Source: Salegentibacter sp. Hel_I_6
GTDB lineage: Bacteria > Bacteroidota > Bacteroidia > Flavobacteriales > Flavobacteriaceae
DNA: 64,000 bases
Assembly: GCF_000745315.1 (NCBI RefSeq)
Contig: NZ_JQNQ01000001.1
Location: forward strand, 62,001-126,000
Reading direction: 5' to 3'
The position numbers and the translations under genes were made by a program. The notes below the pieces were generated by a model, which searched no databases, was not told the DNA's origin, and was given only the letters and a program-made list of their open reading frames with translations. Each line of letters starts with the position of its first letter. Positions within the stretch are counted from its first letter, which is position 1. Positions 8,689 to 17,078 of this stretch are shown in pieces.

Positions 8689-9840
8689 TTATTCACATTT
8701 AAGGAGCAATTCTACCTCATTTAAGACTATTTTATTAACTATAACGTTTTCGGCAAGCTTGTTTTGCTGATTAATTTCGATTTTTTTATTCTCACAAAAG
8801 ATTTCCTTATGCGAGAACTTGCTAATTTTCGGGGCAATTTTTTCTATTAACGGTAATAGAACAAAATTTCCATCTCTTATCTCTTCCTTATATTGAATAC
8901 CGATATCAACAACGCCATCTTCCGTTTTAGCTTCCCTTAGTATGACATCATTAAATAGTTTTTGATTTTCAGGAATTTCCTGGTATTTGGTATGGTTGAG
9001 CTTTTCGAAAGTCTCTTCAGTAATAGCCTTTAAAACTGAGATCAAAGCTAAAAAAACATATTTTCTAGTTTCTTCCCGTTCGTAGTCCCCTGGAAAATGG
9101 CCGGCTTCAAAAAGAATGGTGGGCGTTTGGGTCCTTTGAAAGGCATCACCCGTGCAATTGATATTAAAACTATCGTCATACCTTCCTATTCTTTCGGGAA
9201 GTAAGCCTGAAAGATCCTCAACTATTTTTGCGATAAGCTGCATACTCTTAATTCGGGAAGTGAAAATTTGCCTGTCTTTATCCATCGAAGGGGTTAGAAA
9301 AGATAAAACGGCAGGTTCGGGCGTCCCGCCCGCACTGAAGATAGTACGTTGGTCATGTAGATTCAGGCAAAAATCCGGTTTAAAAACATCAAAAGCCTTC
9401 CGTAAAATCCTGCTTTCTGGCTGGCTTAGATCCTGAGCGTCCCGATTCAGATCAATATCATTAGCATTTACACGCGTATAGGCCTGGGCCCCGTCAGGAT
9501 TTAGCATGGGAATAATACAGAAGCTGCAATGCTGCATAATAGACCTTACCAAGGCCTCATTCCTATATTTACCTATATAACAAAAAAGATCAAAAAGAGC
9601 TTTTGTGGTGGTGGATTCATTGCCGTGCATTTGGGACCAGGCCAGAATTTTCACTGAGCCAGTACCAAATTCAATGCTATGAATAGGTCTTCCAAGAACC
9701 GATTCTCCAATCTTTTCCACGATGAATTCTTCTTCCAGATCATCCAGCAAAATCTGAATATCTCTTTGCCTGATATACCTTCCAGAAATTCTATTTTCTT
9801 TAAAAGAATTATAGCCTTTAAAAAGCTGTTTAAATAACAT
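8689..9840 (-). CDS. M14-family zinc carboxypeptidase-like protein
   Basis: A 383-residue peptidase. From the chosen start (MLFKQLFKGY), zinc ligands are His72 and Glu75 in MHGNE and His162 in NLHDQ; the substrate-binding stretch NPDGAQAYTRVNANDIDLNRD and the catalytic Glu245 in FEAGHFPGD are intact. There is no signal peptide, so it should be cytoplasmic. The C-terminal 90 residues form a separate small domain. Frame is open to 9882, but a perfect operator palindrome (9851-9870) covers codons there, so the start at 9840 is preferred. It is divergent from the XRE regulator, and seven matching palindromes between them suggest direct repression by that regulator. Natural substrate unknown. Confidence 0.87.
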   Translation of the reverse strand: MLFKQLFKGYNSFKENRISGRYIRQRDIQILLDDLEEEFIVEKIGESVLGRPIHSIEFGTGSVKILAWSQMHGNESTTTKALFDLFCYIGKYRNEALVRSIMQHCSFCIIPMLNPDGAQAYTRVNANDIDLNRDAQDLSQPESRILRKAFDVFKPDFCLNLHDQRTIFSAGGTPEPAVLSFLTPSMDKDRQIFTSRIKSMQLIAKIVEDLSGLLPERIGRYDDSFNINCTGDAFQRTQTPTILFEAGHFPGDYEREETRKYVFLALISVLKAITEETFEKLNHTKYQEIPENQKLFNDVILREAKTEDGVVDIGIQYKEEIRDGNFVLLPLIEKIAPKISKFSHKEIFCENKKIEINQQNKLAENVIVNKIVLNEVELLLKCE

Positions 9841-9853
9841 TGTTTCTTCCATG

Positions 9854-9926
9854 TTTACAAAAGTAAACATTCCTAATTTCACAAATGTAAACAGGCAAAT
9901 TTACCATTGTTAATTACAAGTGTAAA
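9854..9926. promoter_or_regulatory. Operator cluster of the carboxypeptidase promoter (four TTTACAnnTGTAAA-like sites)
   Basis: Four palindromic sites of form TTTACAnnTGTAAA lie just upstream of the M14 gene: 9854-9867 (TTTACAAAAGTAAA, inside a longer ATGTTTAC-N4-GTAAACAT palindrome), 9878-9891 (one mismatch), 9900-9913 (two mismatches) and 9913-9926 (one mismatch). Several TAnnTTTG minus-7 boxes on the minus strand overlap them. The arrangement is what a repressor site array looks like; the binder is probably the XRE protein encoded next door. Confidence 0.75.
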
Positions 9927-10054
9927 CAATGATATAACCCAATGAACAAGATACATGGAATTAATCCTAAAGAATTATTATTAATTGATAAAACTTTATA
10001 TTTTAGGTATTTAAAGATGTTTAAATAAAGTTATTGTTTACCTAATTCTACTTA

Positions 10055-10138
10055 TTTACATCTGTAATTTGCAGGCTACCGAAGGTTTGATTACATTTGT
10101 AAATAGCAATTTTGCAGATTATAATTTACAATGGTAAA
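10055..10138 (+). promoter_or_regulatory. Autoregulatory promoter/operators of the XRE regulator (three sites, 35-bp period)
   Basis: Three TTTACAnnTGTAAA-like palindromes, each with one mismatch, start at 10055, 10090 and 10125, exactly 35 bp apart. A promoter TTG (10069-10071) - N20 - TACATTTG (10092-10099) lies among them: the second site overlaps the minus-7 box and the third contains the ATG start codon (10131) at its centre. This fits repression by the gene's own product. Confidence 0.75.
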
Positions 10139-10541
10139 CACTGAAGATTTCTCTAAACGCTTACATAAAATACTGGAGTTTTATGAATTGTCGGCCGCTG
10201 GGTTTGCCGATCAAATCGAAGTCGGTCGCTCTTCTATTTCTCATATTCTCTCAGGTAGAAATAAGCCTAGTTTAGATTTTGTGATGAAGGTTGTAAAGTC
10301 TTTTCCAGAAGTAGAATTATACTGGCTATTAAATGGAAAAGGAAGTTTCCCTCCTTCCGAAAAATCTTCTCCAGAAACTGAAATAAAAAAAGAGATTTCA
10401 ACGCCTTCCCCTGTACAAAAAGGAAACAGTTCTCAGAAAAATGAGATACCATTCCCTTTTCCTCAACAGGGAAAAAGCAAGCCGATTAAAAAAATTGTTA
10501 TTTTTTATGAAGATGGCACTTTTGATGCCTTTGAAAATTGA
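10131..10541 (+). CDS. XRE-type helix-turn-helix transcriptional regulator
   Basis: A 136-residue protein. Residues about 8-65 are an HTH_3 domain: GFADQIEVGRSSISHILSGR is the helix-turn-helix and NKPSLDFVMKVVKSFPEVE the following helix, ending with LYWLLNGKG as in many flavobacterial members. Residues about 70-115 are a low-complexity Ser/Pro/Lys linker, and the C-terminus (KKIVIFYEDGTFDAFEN) is a short conserved strand pair, possibly for multimerisation. The start codon lies inside a palindromic operator, which argues for tight autoregulation, and sister sites cover the promoter of the divergent carboxypeptidase. The inducing signal is unknown. Confidence 0.9.
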   Translation: MVNTEDFSKRLHKILEFYELSAAGFADQIEVGRSSISHILSGRNKPSLDFVMKVVKSFPEVELYWLLNGKGSFPPSEKSSPETEIKKEISTPSPVQKGNSSQKNEIPFPFPQQGKSKPIKKIVIFYEDGTFDAFEN

Positions 10542-10587
10542 CTGTCCGGTTAAAATAGGTTTATTTTGCATTTCAAAAGAAATTGCC

Positions 10588-10965
10588 ATGATAAAGAAGC
10601 TTTTAGCTGTTATTAGCCTACTTTTTATTTTTACAAGCTGTTTCGAACCGGATAGAGATTGCAGCGATTTTAAAACTGGTACCTTCGAGTATGAAACCTA
10701 TTTAAACGGCGAATTAGCCACTTCCACCTTTAAAAGGAATGATTCTATAGAAATTGATGAATTCCAGGGGAAATCTGATACCTCATCGGTTAGATGGATC
10801 AATGACTGCGAGTATATTCTTAAAAATTTAAATCCGAAGAGTATGGCTGAAGAAAAGCCAATTCACATCAAGATCCTTACTACCCATAAGGACGGCTATA
10901 TATTTGAATATGGAATTGTCGGCCAGGATAAAAAGCAACGCGGTCAGGTAGACCGCGTTAAATAG
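10588..10965 (+). CDS. Small conserved lipoprotein of unknown function
   Basis: A 125-residue lipoprotein: MIKKLLAVISLLFIFTSC has the signal sequence with lipidated Cys18, followed by a compact beta-rich domain (FKTGTFEYETYLNG..., RWINDCEYILKNL...). A longer frame exists back to 10441 but would overlap the HTH gene, so the start at 10588 is preferred. Homologues occur next to topoisomerase IV genes in flavobacteria and I recall some being labelled DNA topoisomerase IV; nothing in the sequence supports enzymatic topoisomerase activity, and the label probably leaked from the neighbour. It ends 2 nt from the stop of the convergent mscL gene. Confidence 0.8.
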   Translation: MIKKLLAVISLLFIFTSCFEPDRDCSDFKTGTFEYETYLNGELATSTFKRNDSIEIDEFQGKSDTSSVRWINDCEYILKNLNPKSMAEEKPIHIKILTTHKDGYIFEYGIVGQDKKQRGQVDRVK

Positions 10966-10967
10966 GA

Positions 10968-11423
10968 TTATTTTCTACGTGAGAAGTTATTTTTAAGCAA
11001 CTGGTTCTGCTCTTCCATCAGATTGTTCATCTTAGATAAAAGTTCGATATCCTTTGGGGTAACCTCCCGTTTATCATCTGGATTTTCAGCCTTATTCCTA
11101 AAACGGTTCATAAATTTTATCACCAGGAAAATCGTCATCCCGATTATAAGGAAATCCAGGAAGGATTCAATTAAAGCTCCGTAACCTACGACAACCTCTT
11201 CTACGAGCGCTACCCCATCTGCCTCTGCAACACCTTCCCGAAGCACCCATTTTTTATTGGCGAACTCAATACCGTCGGTCATTAGACTTAATGGTGGCAT
11301 TACCACTTCCTTAACCAAAGTATTGACCACCGAATTAAAAGCCGTCCCAATGATGATCCCCACGGCCATATCTACCATATTTCCTTTTATGGCAAATTCC
11401 TTGAATTCTTTTAAAATACTCAT
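10968..11423 (-). CDS. mscL: Large-conductance mechanosensitive channel MscL
   Basis: A 151-residue channel that opens under membrane tension to release solutes during hypo-osmotic shock. TM1 starts FAIKGNMVDMAVGIIIGTAFNSVVNTL (pore-lining, Gly/Ala pattern typical) and TM2 is LIESFLDFLIIGMTIFLVIKFMNRF, followed by a cytoplasmic helix bundle. Length is slightly more than the E. coli protein (136). The start codon directly abuts the parC stop with no spacer, so it is the last gene of the topoisomerase IV operon. Confidence 0.96.
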   Translation of the reverse strand: MSILKEFKEFAIKGNMVDMAVGIIIGTAFNSVVNTLVKEVVMPPLSLMTDGIEFANKKWVLREGVAEADGVALVEEVVVGYGALIESFLDFLIIGMTIFLVIKFMNRFRNKAENPDDKREVTPKDIELLSKMNNLMEEQNQLLKNNFSRRK

Positions 11424-14072
11424 TTACTCATCAAATAATTTAGTCTGACTCTGGGAAGACTCACCGGAATCCTCCTTTTTTCCAATAATATTCAGCTTGT
11501 TTTTTTCATCTGAAACAGATTCTTCCTCCACCACTTCTATATCCTCAGCAGGAACATCTTCCTCCTCCCGGTATGGCAAAGGTTCCAACGGGTTTATCTG
11601 TTTTACTTTTTCGGTAGTCAGCTGGTTTCCAAGAGCCTTAATCCCCTTTACCGAAATGAACTCTTCAATATTGACTTCTTCATTAGGGCGCTGTTCTTTT
11701 CCACGTTGTTTAGAGAAAACTATTTCCGCCTGCGGATAATAATCGGTAGAAACAAGTTCCAAATAAGAGTTTTCAGCTTCGCTGATAAACTTTTCTTCTC
11801 TATCCGGATTTTCAATTAGAAAACGTTTTACATAGAAACGTTCCTTTTCAGGCTCCCAGTAAATTGCGGAAATTGGTTTATTGGGCATCCATTTTTCCAG
11901 CACTACCATTTCTTCATCAAAACGTGTGGTAAGTTCAGGAATTATAGTTTTTGCAATTCCATCCTGAGTAATAATTAAAATCCGATCTTCTCCTTTAAAT
12001 TCTCCAAGAAGCTCCCCCCGTTCATCTACATTCAATCTTTTTACGGTTTCATCGAACCAAATTCTCCTTGGCTTTAAAGTAGAAACACCTTCTTCTTTTA
12101 ATTCTACGCGCTTTATGGCGTATTTAGTAACAATATTTCCTTTTACGTTTCTGCCTTTAATAAGCATATCGGCAAAGTCTACGTCAAATTTTAATTTTTT
12201 GATGCTTCCAACCTGTCGCAGGAAAATCGTCACCACTTCAGCTTCTCCATTAGGATTTGCTGAAAAGTAATGCACCTTTGAATCCTTTTTTCCTTGGGAT
12301 AAGTCATATTCCTTATCTCTTGTTACTGAGGTAACCGAGAAACGTTTAATATATGATGCACCACCCTTTCCATCGCGGTAGATCATATTATAAATTGTAC
12401 GCTTGTCTTTTTTCTTAAAGATGGCCACGTGAATAATGTCTTTTCCGACAAAGGTTTTGGTATCTACCTTGGTCACCATCATTTTCCCGTCGGCAGTGAA
12501 GCAAATGATATCATCTATATCACTACAATCGGTTACATATTCATCTTTCTTAAGCGCCGTTCCAATAAATCCTTCTTTACGATTTACATAGAGTTTAGAA
12601 TTTCTAATAACCACCTTGGTGGCTTCAATGTCATCAAAAATGCGAAGTTCTGTTTTTCGATCTTTATCCTGACCGTAATCTTTCTTAAGTTTAGTAAAGT
12701 AGGCAATAGCATAATCTACCAAATGATCTAAATGGTGTTTTACCTTTGCGATCTCATCTTCCAGGGCTTCAATTTTCTGCTGCGCTTTATCTAAATCGAA
12801 TTTCGAAATTCTTTTAATCCTAATTTCGGTAAGCCTGGTGATATCCTCCCGGGTTACGGCGCGTTTAAGGTGCTTTATATGTGGTTTTAAACCTTCATCT
12901 ATAGCGTTGATCACGCCATCCCAGGTTTCCTCCTCTTCAATTTCACGATAGATTCGTTTTTCAATAAAAATTCGCTCTAATGATGAAAAATGCCACTGTT
13001 CTTCCAGTTCCTCTAGGGTAATCTCTAATTCCCGCTTCAGCAAATGAAGCGTATGATCGGTTGAGCTTCGTAATATTTCAGAAACTCCAAGGAAAATTGG
13101 CTTATTGTCTATAATCACACACCCCAGGGGTGCGATAGAATTCTCGCAGGAGGTAAAGGCGTAAAGCGCATCTATAGTCCTGTCCGGGGAAATGTTATTT
13201 GGTAAATGAATAAGGATTTCCACCTCTGCTGCGGTGTTATCCTCAATCTTTTTAACCTTTATTTTTCCCTTATCGTTGGCCTTTAAAATTGAATCAATTA
13301 AAGTAGTGGTTGTGGTTCCGTAGGGAATTTCAGTAATAGCCAGGGTATTTTTATCATACTGGCTAATCTTTGCCCGCACCCTAACCCGGCCACCGCGTTT
13401 TCCGTCATTGTAATTGGAGATATCGGCAATACCACCGGTTGGAAAATCAGGAAATATTGTGAACTTTTTTCCTTTTAAATGTTTTATTGAAGCATCTATC
13501 AGTTCATTAAAATTATGCGGAAGTACGCGAGTACTTAAACCTACGGCAATCCCTTCTGCACCCTGGGCGAGTAACATGGGGAATTTTACCGGCAGATTCA
13601 CCGGCTCTTTTTTTCTGCCATCATAAGAAAGTTGCCATTCGGTCAACTTCGGATTAAAAAGAACTTCCAGCGCAAATTTAGACAAACGTGCTTCAATATA
13701 CCTGGGTGCCGCAGAACGGTCTCCGGTTAAAATATTCCCCCAGTTTCCCTGGGTATCTATAAGAATATCTTTTTGGCCTATTTGCACCATGGCATCTCCA
13801 ATACTGGCATCCCCGTGTGGGTGATACTGCATTGTATGCCCAACGATATTGGCGACCTTGTTGTAGCGGCCATCGTCCAGGTCTTTCATAGAATGCATGA
13901 TACGGCGCTGGACCGGTTTAAAACCATCTTCCATGGCAGGGACCGCACGTTCGAGAATCACATAAGAGGCATAATCCAGAAACCAGTCTTTGTACATCCC
14001 GGTTACCTTAATAAGCTCTTCTTTTGGTTGTTCTAAATGTTCATCTTTAGCTTCTTCCTGGTTTTCTTCCAT
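11424..14072 (-). CDS. parC: DNA topoisomerase IV subunit A
   Basis: An 882-residue type IIA topoisomerase A subunit that cleaves and rejoins DNA to decatenate daughter chromosomes with ParE. N-terminal winged-helix core with FKPVQRRIMHSM and HPHGDASIGDAMVQIG, catalytic Tyr in SAAPRYIEARLS, then a coiled-coil region and a C-terminal beta-pinwheel that lacks a clear GyrA box. The C-terminal tail of about 60 residues is acidic. At the position equal to E. coli ParC Ser80 there is Ala and at Glu84 there is Asp. The gene order parE - small membrane protein - parC - mscL is tightly coupled (4-nt, 1-nt and 0-nt junctions). Confidence 0.95.
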   Translation of the reverse strand: MEENQEEAKDEHLEQPKEELIKVTGMYKDWFLDYASYVILERAVPAMEDGFKPVQRRIMHSMKDLDDGRYNKVANIVGHTMQYHPHGDASIGDAMVQIGQKDILIDTQGNWGNILTGDRSAAPRYIEARLSKFALEVLFNPKLTEWQLSYDGRKKEPVNLPVKFPMLLAQGAEGIAVGLSTRVLPHNFNELIDASIKHLKGKKFTIFPDFPTGGIADISNYNDGKRGGRVRVRAKISQYDKNTLAITEIPYGTTTTTLIDSILKANDKGKIKVKKIEDNTAAEVEILIHLPNNISPDRTIDALYAFTSCENSIAPLGCVIIDNKPIFLGVSEILRSSTDHTLHLLKRELEITLEELEEQWHFSSLERIFIEKRIYREIEEEETWDGVINAIDEGLKPHIKHLKRAVTREDITRLTEIRIKRISKFDLDKAQQKIEALEDEIAKVKHHLDHLVDYAIAYFTKLKKDYGQDKDRKTELRIFDDIEATKVVIRNSKLYVNRKEGFIGTALKKDEYVTDCSDIDDIICFTADGKMMVTKVDTKTFVGKDIIHVAIFKKKDKRTIYNMIYRDGKGGASYIKRFSVTSVTRDKEYDLSQGKKDSKVHYFSANPNGEAEVVTIFLRQVGSIKKLKFDVDFADMLIKGRNVKGNIVTKYAIKRVELKEEGVSTLKPRRIWFDETVKRLNVDERGELLGEFKGEDRILIITQDGIAKTIIPELTTRFDEEMVVLEKWMPNKPISAIYWEPEKERFYVKRFLIENPDREEKFISEAENSYLELVSTDYYPQAEIVFSKQRGKEQRPNEEVNIEEFISVKGIKALGNQLTTEKVKQINPLEPLPYREEEDVPAEDIEVVEEESVSDEKNKLNIIGKKEDSGESSQSQTKLFDE

Positions 14073-14554
14073 TAAGCTGTAGTTTTTTGATTGTCCACTA
14101 TTTTCTGCATAGAAGCTATCATGCCACGCTTCTTTTTACGGCTGAGAAAAGTAGTGTTAAAAGTGTATTTTTTGAAACCACGTCTTCTACGTGAACTTAT
14201 ATAAATTGTTACTGCGGAATATAAAAAGTAATCGCTTACCCTAAATTTCCCCAGTTTTCTTTTTGGAAATTCAGCTTTTTGCACCCGATATTCCATAAAT
14301 TTTGAGAAAAAAACACCATTATTTTTTAGATTTAAAGTTTCACCGTCGCTATCAAATTCGAAACTCTGGCCTATTTTATGTACATAAAAACTAAGTAGAA
14401 GCACCACAATATTCGGCACATAATGGCTAAACCTTACTGGCTCATCGCTGCTCATTAGCTCAATATTTACAAAAATATTGGTCACAAAAATTGCCACTAA
14501 AACAATGTAAATTGAGGGCACCACTTTTACTTCATTCTTATTGGTGAATCTCAT
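14072..14554 (-). CDS. Unknown membrane protein encoded between parE and parC
   Basis: A 160-residue protein with two N-terminal hydrophobic helices (about 12-32 and 47-62) and a basic, beta-rich soluble part ending in the Arg/Lys stretches SSRRRRGFKKY and SRKKKRGM. I do not recognise a named domain. It overlaps the parE stop by 4 nt and the parC start by 1 nt, so it is translated with topoisomerase IV. A PH-like or nucleoid/membrane contact role is imaginable from the basic tail, but this is speculation. Confidence 0.8.
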   Translation of the reverse strand: MRFTNKNEVKVVPSIYIVLVAIFVTNIFVNIELMSSDEPVRFSHYVPNIVVLLLSFYVHKIGQSFEFDSDGETLNLKNNGVFFSKFMEYRVQKAEFPKRKLGKFRVSDYFLYSAVTIYISSRRRRGFKKYTFNTTFLSRKKKRGMIASMQKIVDNQKTTA

Positions 14555-16413
14555 AAGCCTAACTCTTCAACAAGATCAAGTTCAACTTTAAGATTATCAA
14601 TAATAAATTCCTGCCGGTCTGGTGTATTTTTTCCCATATAGAAATTTAGCATTTCGTCTATAGACTTTTCTTTATCCAGCATCACAGGATCTAATCGAAT
14701 ATTTTCTCCAATAAAATGCTGAAATTCGTCTGGAGAGATTTCACCTAAACCTTTAAATCGTGTGATTTCTGCTTTTCCGGTTAATTTTTCTACCGCATTT
14801 CTTCTTTCGGTTTCACTGTAGCAATAAATAGTTTCTTTTTTATTACGAACCCTGAATAAAGGCGTTTGCAGAATATATAAATGATTTTCCTTGATCAATT
14901 CAGGAAAAAACTGAAGAAAAAAGGTAATAAGTAATAATCTAATGTGCATTCCATCTACATCAGCATCAGTTGCAATTACAATATTATTGTATCTAAGATC
15001 TTCTAAAGATTCTTCAATATTTAATGCGGCTTGCAATAAATTGAATTCTTCATTTTCGTAAACAATCTTTTTACTTAAACCGTAACTGTTTAAAGGTTTC
15101 CCTTTTAAACTGAAAACCGCTTGCGTATTTACATCACGGGATTTGGTAATAGAACCACTCGCCGAATCTCCCTCGGTAATAAACAAAGTAGTTTCTAAAT
15201 AGCGTTCTTTCTTACTATCTCCAAGATGAATACGGCAATCGCGTAATTTTTTATTATGAAGGCTGGCTTTTTTAGCTCTATCCTTTGCAAGTTTTCTAAT
15301 TCCAGAAAGATCTTTACGTTCTCTTTCGGCCTGTAAAATTTTACGCTGAAGCCTATCCGCAGTTTCCTGGTTTTTATGCAGGTAATTATCCAGCTGTGTT
15401 TTTAGAAAATCGTTAATGTAAGTCCTTACGGTAGGCATCTTCCCACCCATATCTGTGGAACCCAATTTTGTTTTGGTCTGGCTTTCAAAAACCGGTTCCA
15501 TAACTTTAATACTAATGGCTGAAACTATGGATTTCCGTATATCGCTAGCGTCGTAATTTTTTCCGTAGAACTCGCGTATAGTTTTTACAATTGCCTCTCT
15601 AAAGGCGGCAAGGTGTGTCCCTCCCTGAGAAGTGTTTTGACCGTTTACAAAAGAGTGATATTCCTCACTGTACTGGGCTTTACTATGTGTTAATGCAACT
15701 TCAATATCTTCGCCGCGCATATGGATAATTTCATATAAACGCTCATCTTCGTGAATACTATCTTTTAGAAGATCTTTAAGTCCATTTTCTGAATAGAATT
15801 TTTCACCGTTAAAAATTATGGTTAACCCGGGATTCAGGTACACATAATTTTTTAGCATTTTTTCTATATACTCATTTCTGAATTTAAAATTTTTGAAAAT
15901 AACCTCATCCGGAACAAAGGTCACTTTGGTTCCGCGACGGCGGGAAGTTTCATCAAGATGTTCCTCTTCCTGCAATTCCCCCTGGGCAAATTCGGCCGCG
16001 TGAGATTTCCCATCTCTTGAAGATTCAACCCGAAAGTAAGATGAAAGTGCATTTACAGCTTTAGTACCAACTCCATTAAGTCCTACCGACTTCTTAAAGG
16101 CGCGGGTATCGTATTTCCCGCCCGTATTCATTTTTGAAACCACGTCTACAACTTTTCCTAAAGGAATTCCACGACCGTAATCCCGAACAATAACACGCTG
16201 ATTTTGCACAGAGATCTCAATGGTTTTGCCAGATCCCATTACAAACTCATCAATACTGTTATCCAGCACTTCTTTTAGGAGAATATAAATCCCATCATCG
16301 GCACTGGAGCCGTCCCCCAGCTTACCGATGTACATTCCGGGACGCATTCTAATATGTTCTTTCCAGTCTAAAGACCGTATATTATCTTCGGTATACTTTG
16401 TTTCCTGGCTCAT
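14551..16413 (-). CDS. parE: DNA topoisomerase IV subunit B
   Basis: A 620-residue ATPase subunit of topoisomerase IV. The GHKL ATP site is seen at RPGMYIGKLGDGSSADDGIYILLKEVLDNSIDEF (Glu/Asn for ATP-Mg), RDYGRGIPLG and GLNGVGTKAVNALS. The transducer follows, then the TOPRIM region with LFITEGDSASGS and the DxD motif ATDADVDGMHIR, and a short C-terminal part. Length fits ParE rather than GyrB. First gene of the operon; 122 bp separate it from the response regulator downstream boundary. Confidence 0.95.
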   Translation of the reverse strand: MSQETKYTEDNIRSLDWKEHIRMRPGMYIGKLGDGSSADDGIYILLKEVLDNSIDEFVMGSGKTIEISVQNQRVIVRDYGRGIPLGKVVDVVSKMNTGGKYDTRAFKKSVGLNGVGTKAVNALSSYFRVESSRDGKSHAAEFAQGELQEEEHLDETSRRRGTKVTFVPDEVIFKNFKFRNEYIEKMLKNYVYLNPGLTIIFNGEKFYSENGLKDLLKDSIHEDERLYEIIHMRGEDIEVALTHSKAQYSEEYHSFVNGQNTSQGGTHLAAFREAIVKTIREFYGKNYDASDIRKSIVSAISIKVMEPVFESQTKTKLGSTDMGGKMPTVRTYINDFLKTQLDNYLHKNQETADRLQRKILQAERERKDLSGIRKLAKDRAKKASLHNKKLRDCRIHLGDSKKERYLETTLFITEGDSASGSITKSRDVNTQAVFSLKGKPLNSYGLSKKIVYENEEFNLLQAALNIEESLEDLRYNNIVIATDADVDGMHIRLLLITFFLQFFPELIKENHLYILQTPLFRVRNKKETIYCYSETERRNAVEKLTGKAEITRFKGLGEISPDEFQHFIGENIRLDPVMLDKEKSIDEMLNFYMGKNTPDRQEFIIDNLKVELDLVEELGL

Positions 16414-16535
16414 AAGTGGTTCATGGAGTTGTGGCGCTAATATAAGGCATAGCCTAAAAAGTTAAAACAATGCACTGGTATTTTAATTAACAAAAAATTA
16501 AAATTTCCTGTTAATTATATTTTCAAGATAAATAA

Positions 16536-16964
16536 TTATTTGGAAGGTAGTTTTACCAATTTCACCCAAAACTCTTCAATTTGGTTAACAGCTTTCATAA
16601 AATCATCAACTTCTATCGGTTTGGTGATATAACAATTTGCATAATTACGGTAAGAACTATTAATGTCTTCCATAGAAGAAGAGGTAGTAAGCATAATTAC
16701 CGGAATCTTTTTTAGTTCTTTATGCTGCTTCACATACTTTAATACTTCGTGACCATTCATTTTAGGAAGGTTTACGTCAAGTAAAATAAGATCTGGAGTT
16801 ACCGCTTTTTTATACTTACCGGTTTTATTCAAAAATTGCATTGCCTCTTTCCCGTCCCTAACCACACTTAATTTGTTAAGGATTTTACCATCCTCAAGCG
16901 CTTCCGAAGTTAACAGGATATCACCTTCATTATCTTCAACTAACAAAATTTGGATAGATTCCAT
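16536..16964 (-). CDS. Single-domain response regulator (Rcp1-like)
   Basis: A 142-residue CheY-like receiver without an output domain. Phospho-acceptor Asp63 (LILLDVNLPKMNG), acidic pair Glu10/Asp11, Thr93/Thr94 and Lys115 (ITKPIEV) are all present. The insert after the first strand pair is typical of Rcp1-type regulators that pair with phytochrome-like kinases. It follows the large PAS kinase by 114 nt on the same strand and is the likely phosphate acceptor; output is through protein contacts, not DNA binding. Confidence 0.93.
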   Translation of the reverse strand: MESIQILLVEDNEGDILLTSEALEDGKILNKLSVVRDGKEAMQFLNKTGKYKKAVTPDLILLDVNLPKMNGHEVLKYVKQHKELKKIPVIMLTTSSSMEDINSSYRNYANCYITKPIEVDDFMKAVNQIEEFWVKLVKLPSK

Positions 16965-17078
16965 AGGTATAAGATGAATTTCAAAATTTGAATTTTTAAA
17001 ATATAATGATTTTTAAATGAAAAACTTAAATTTTATGCCCTTTTAAATAAAAATAAACCATAAAATGTAAGATAATTA

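Noticed and set aside
9841..9882. Upstream in-frame start of the M14 gene at 9882
   Set aside because: These codons are the palindromic operator 9851-9870; a start at 9840 leaves the operator in non-coding DNA.
10441..10587. Long start of the small lipoprotein at 10441
   Set aside because: It overlaps the XRE gene by 100 nt and would bury the lipoprotein signal sequence.
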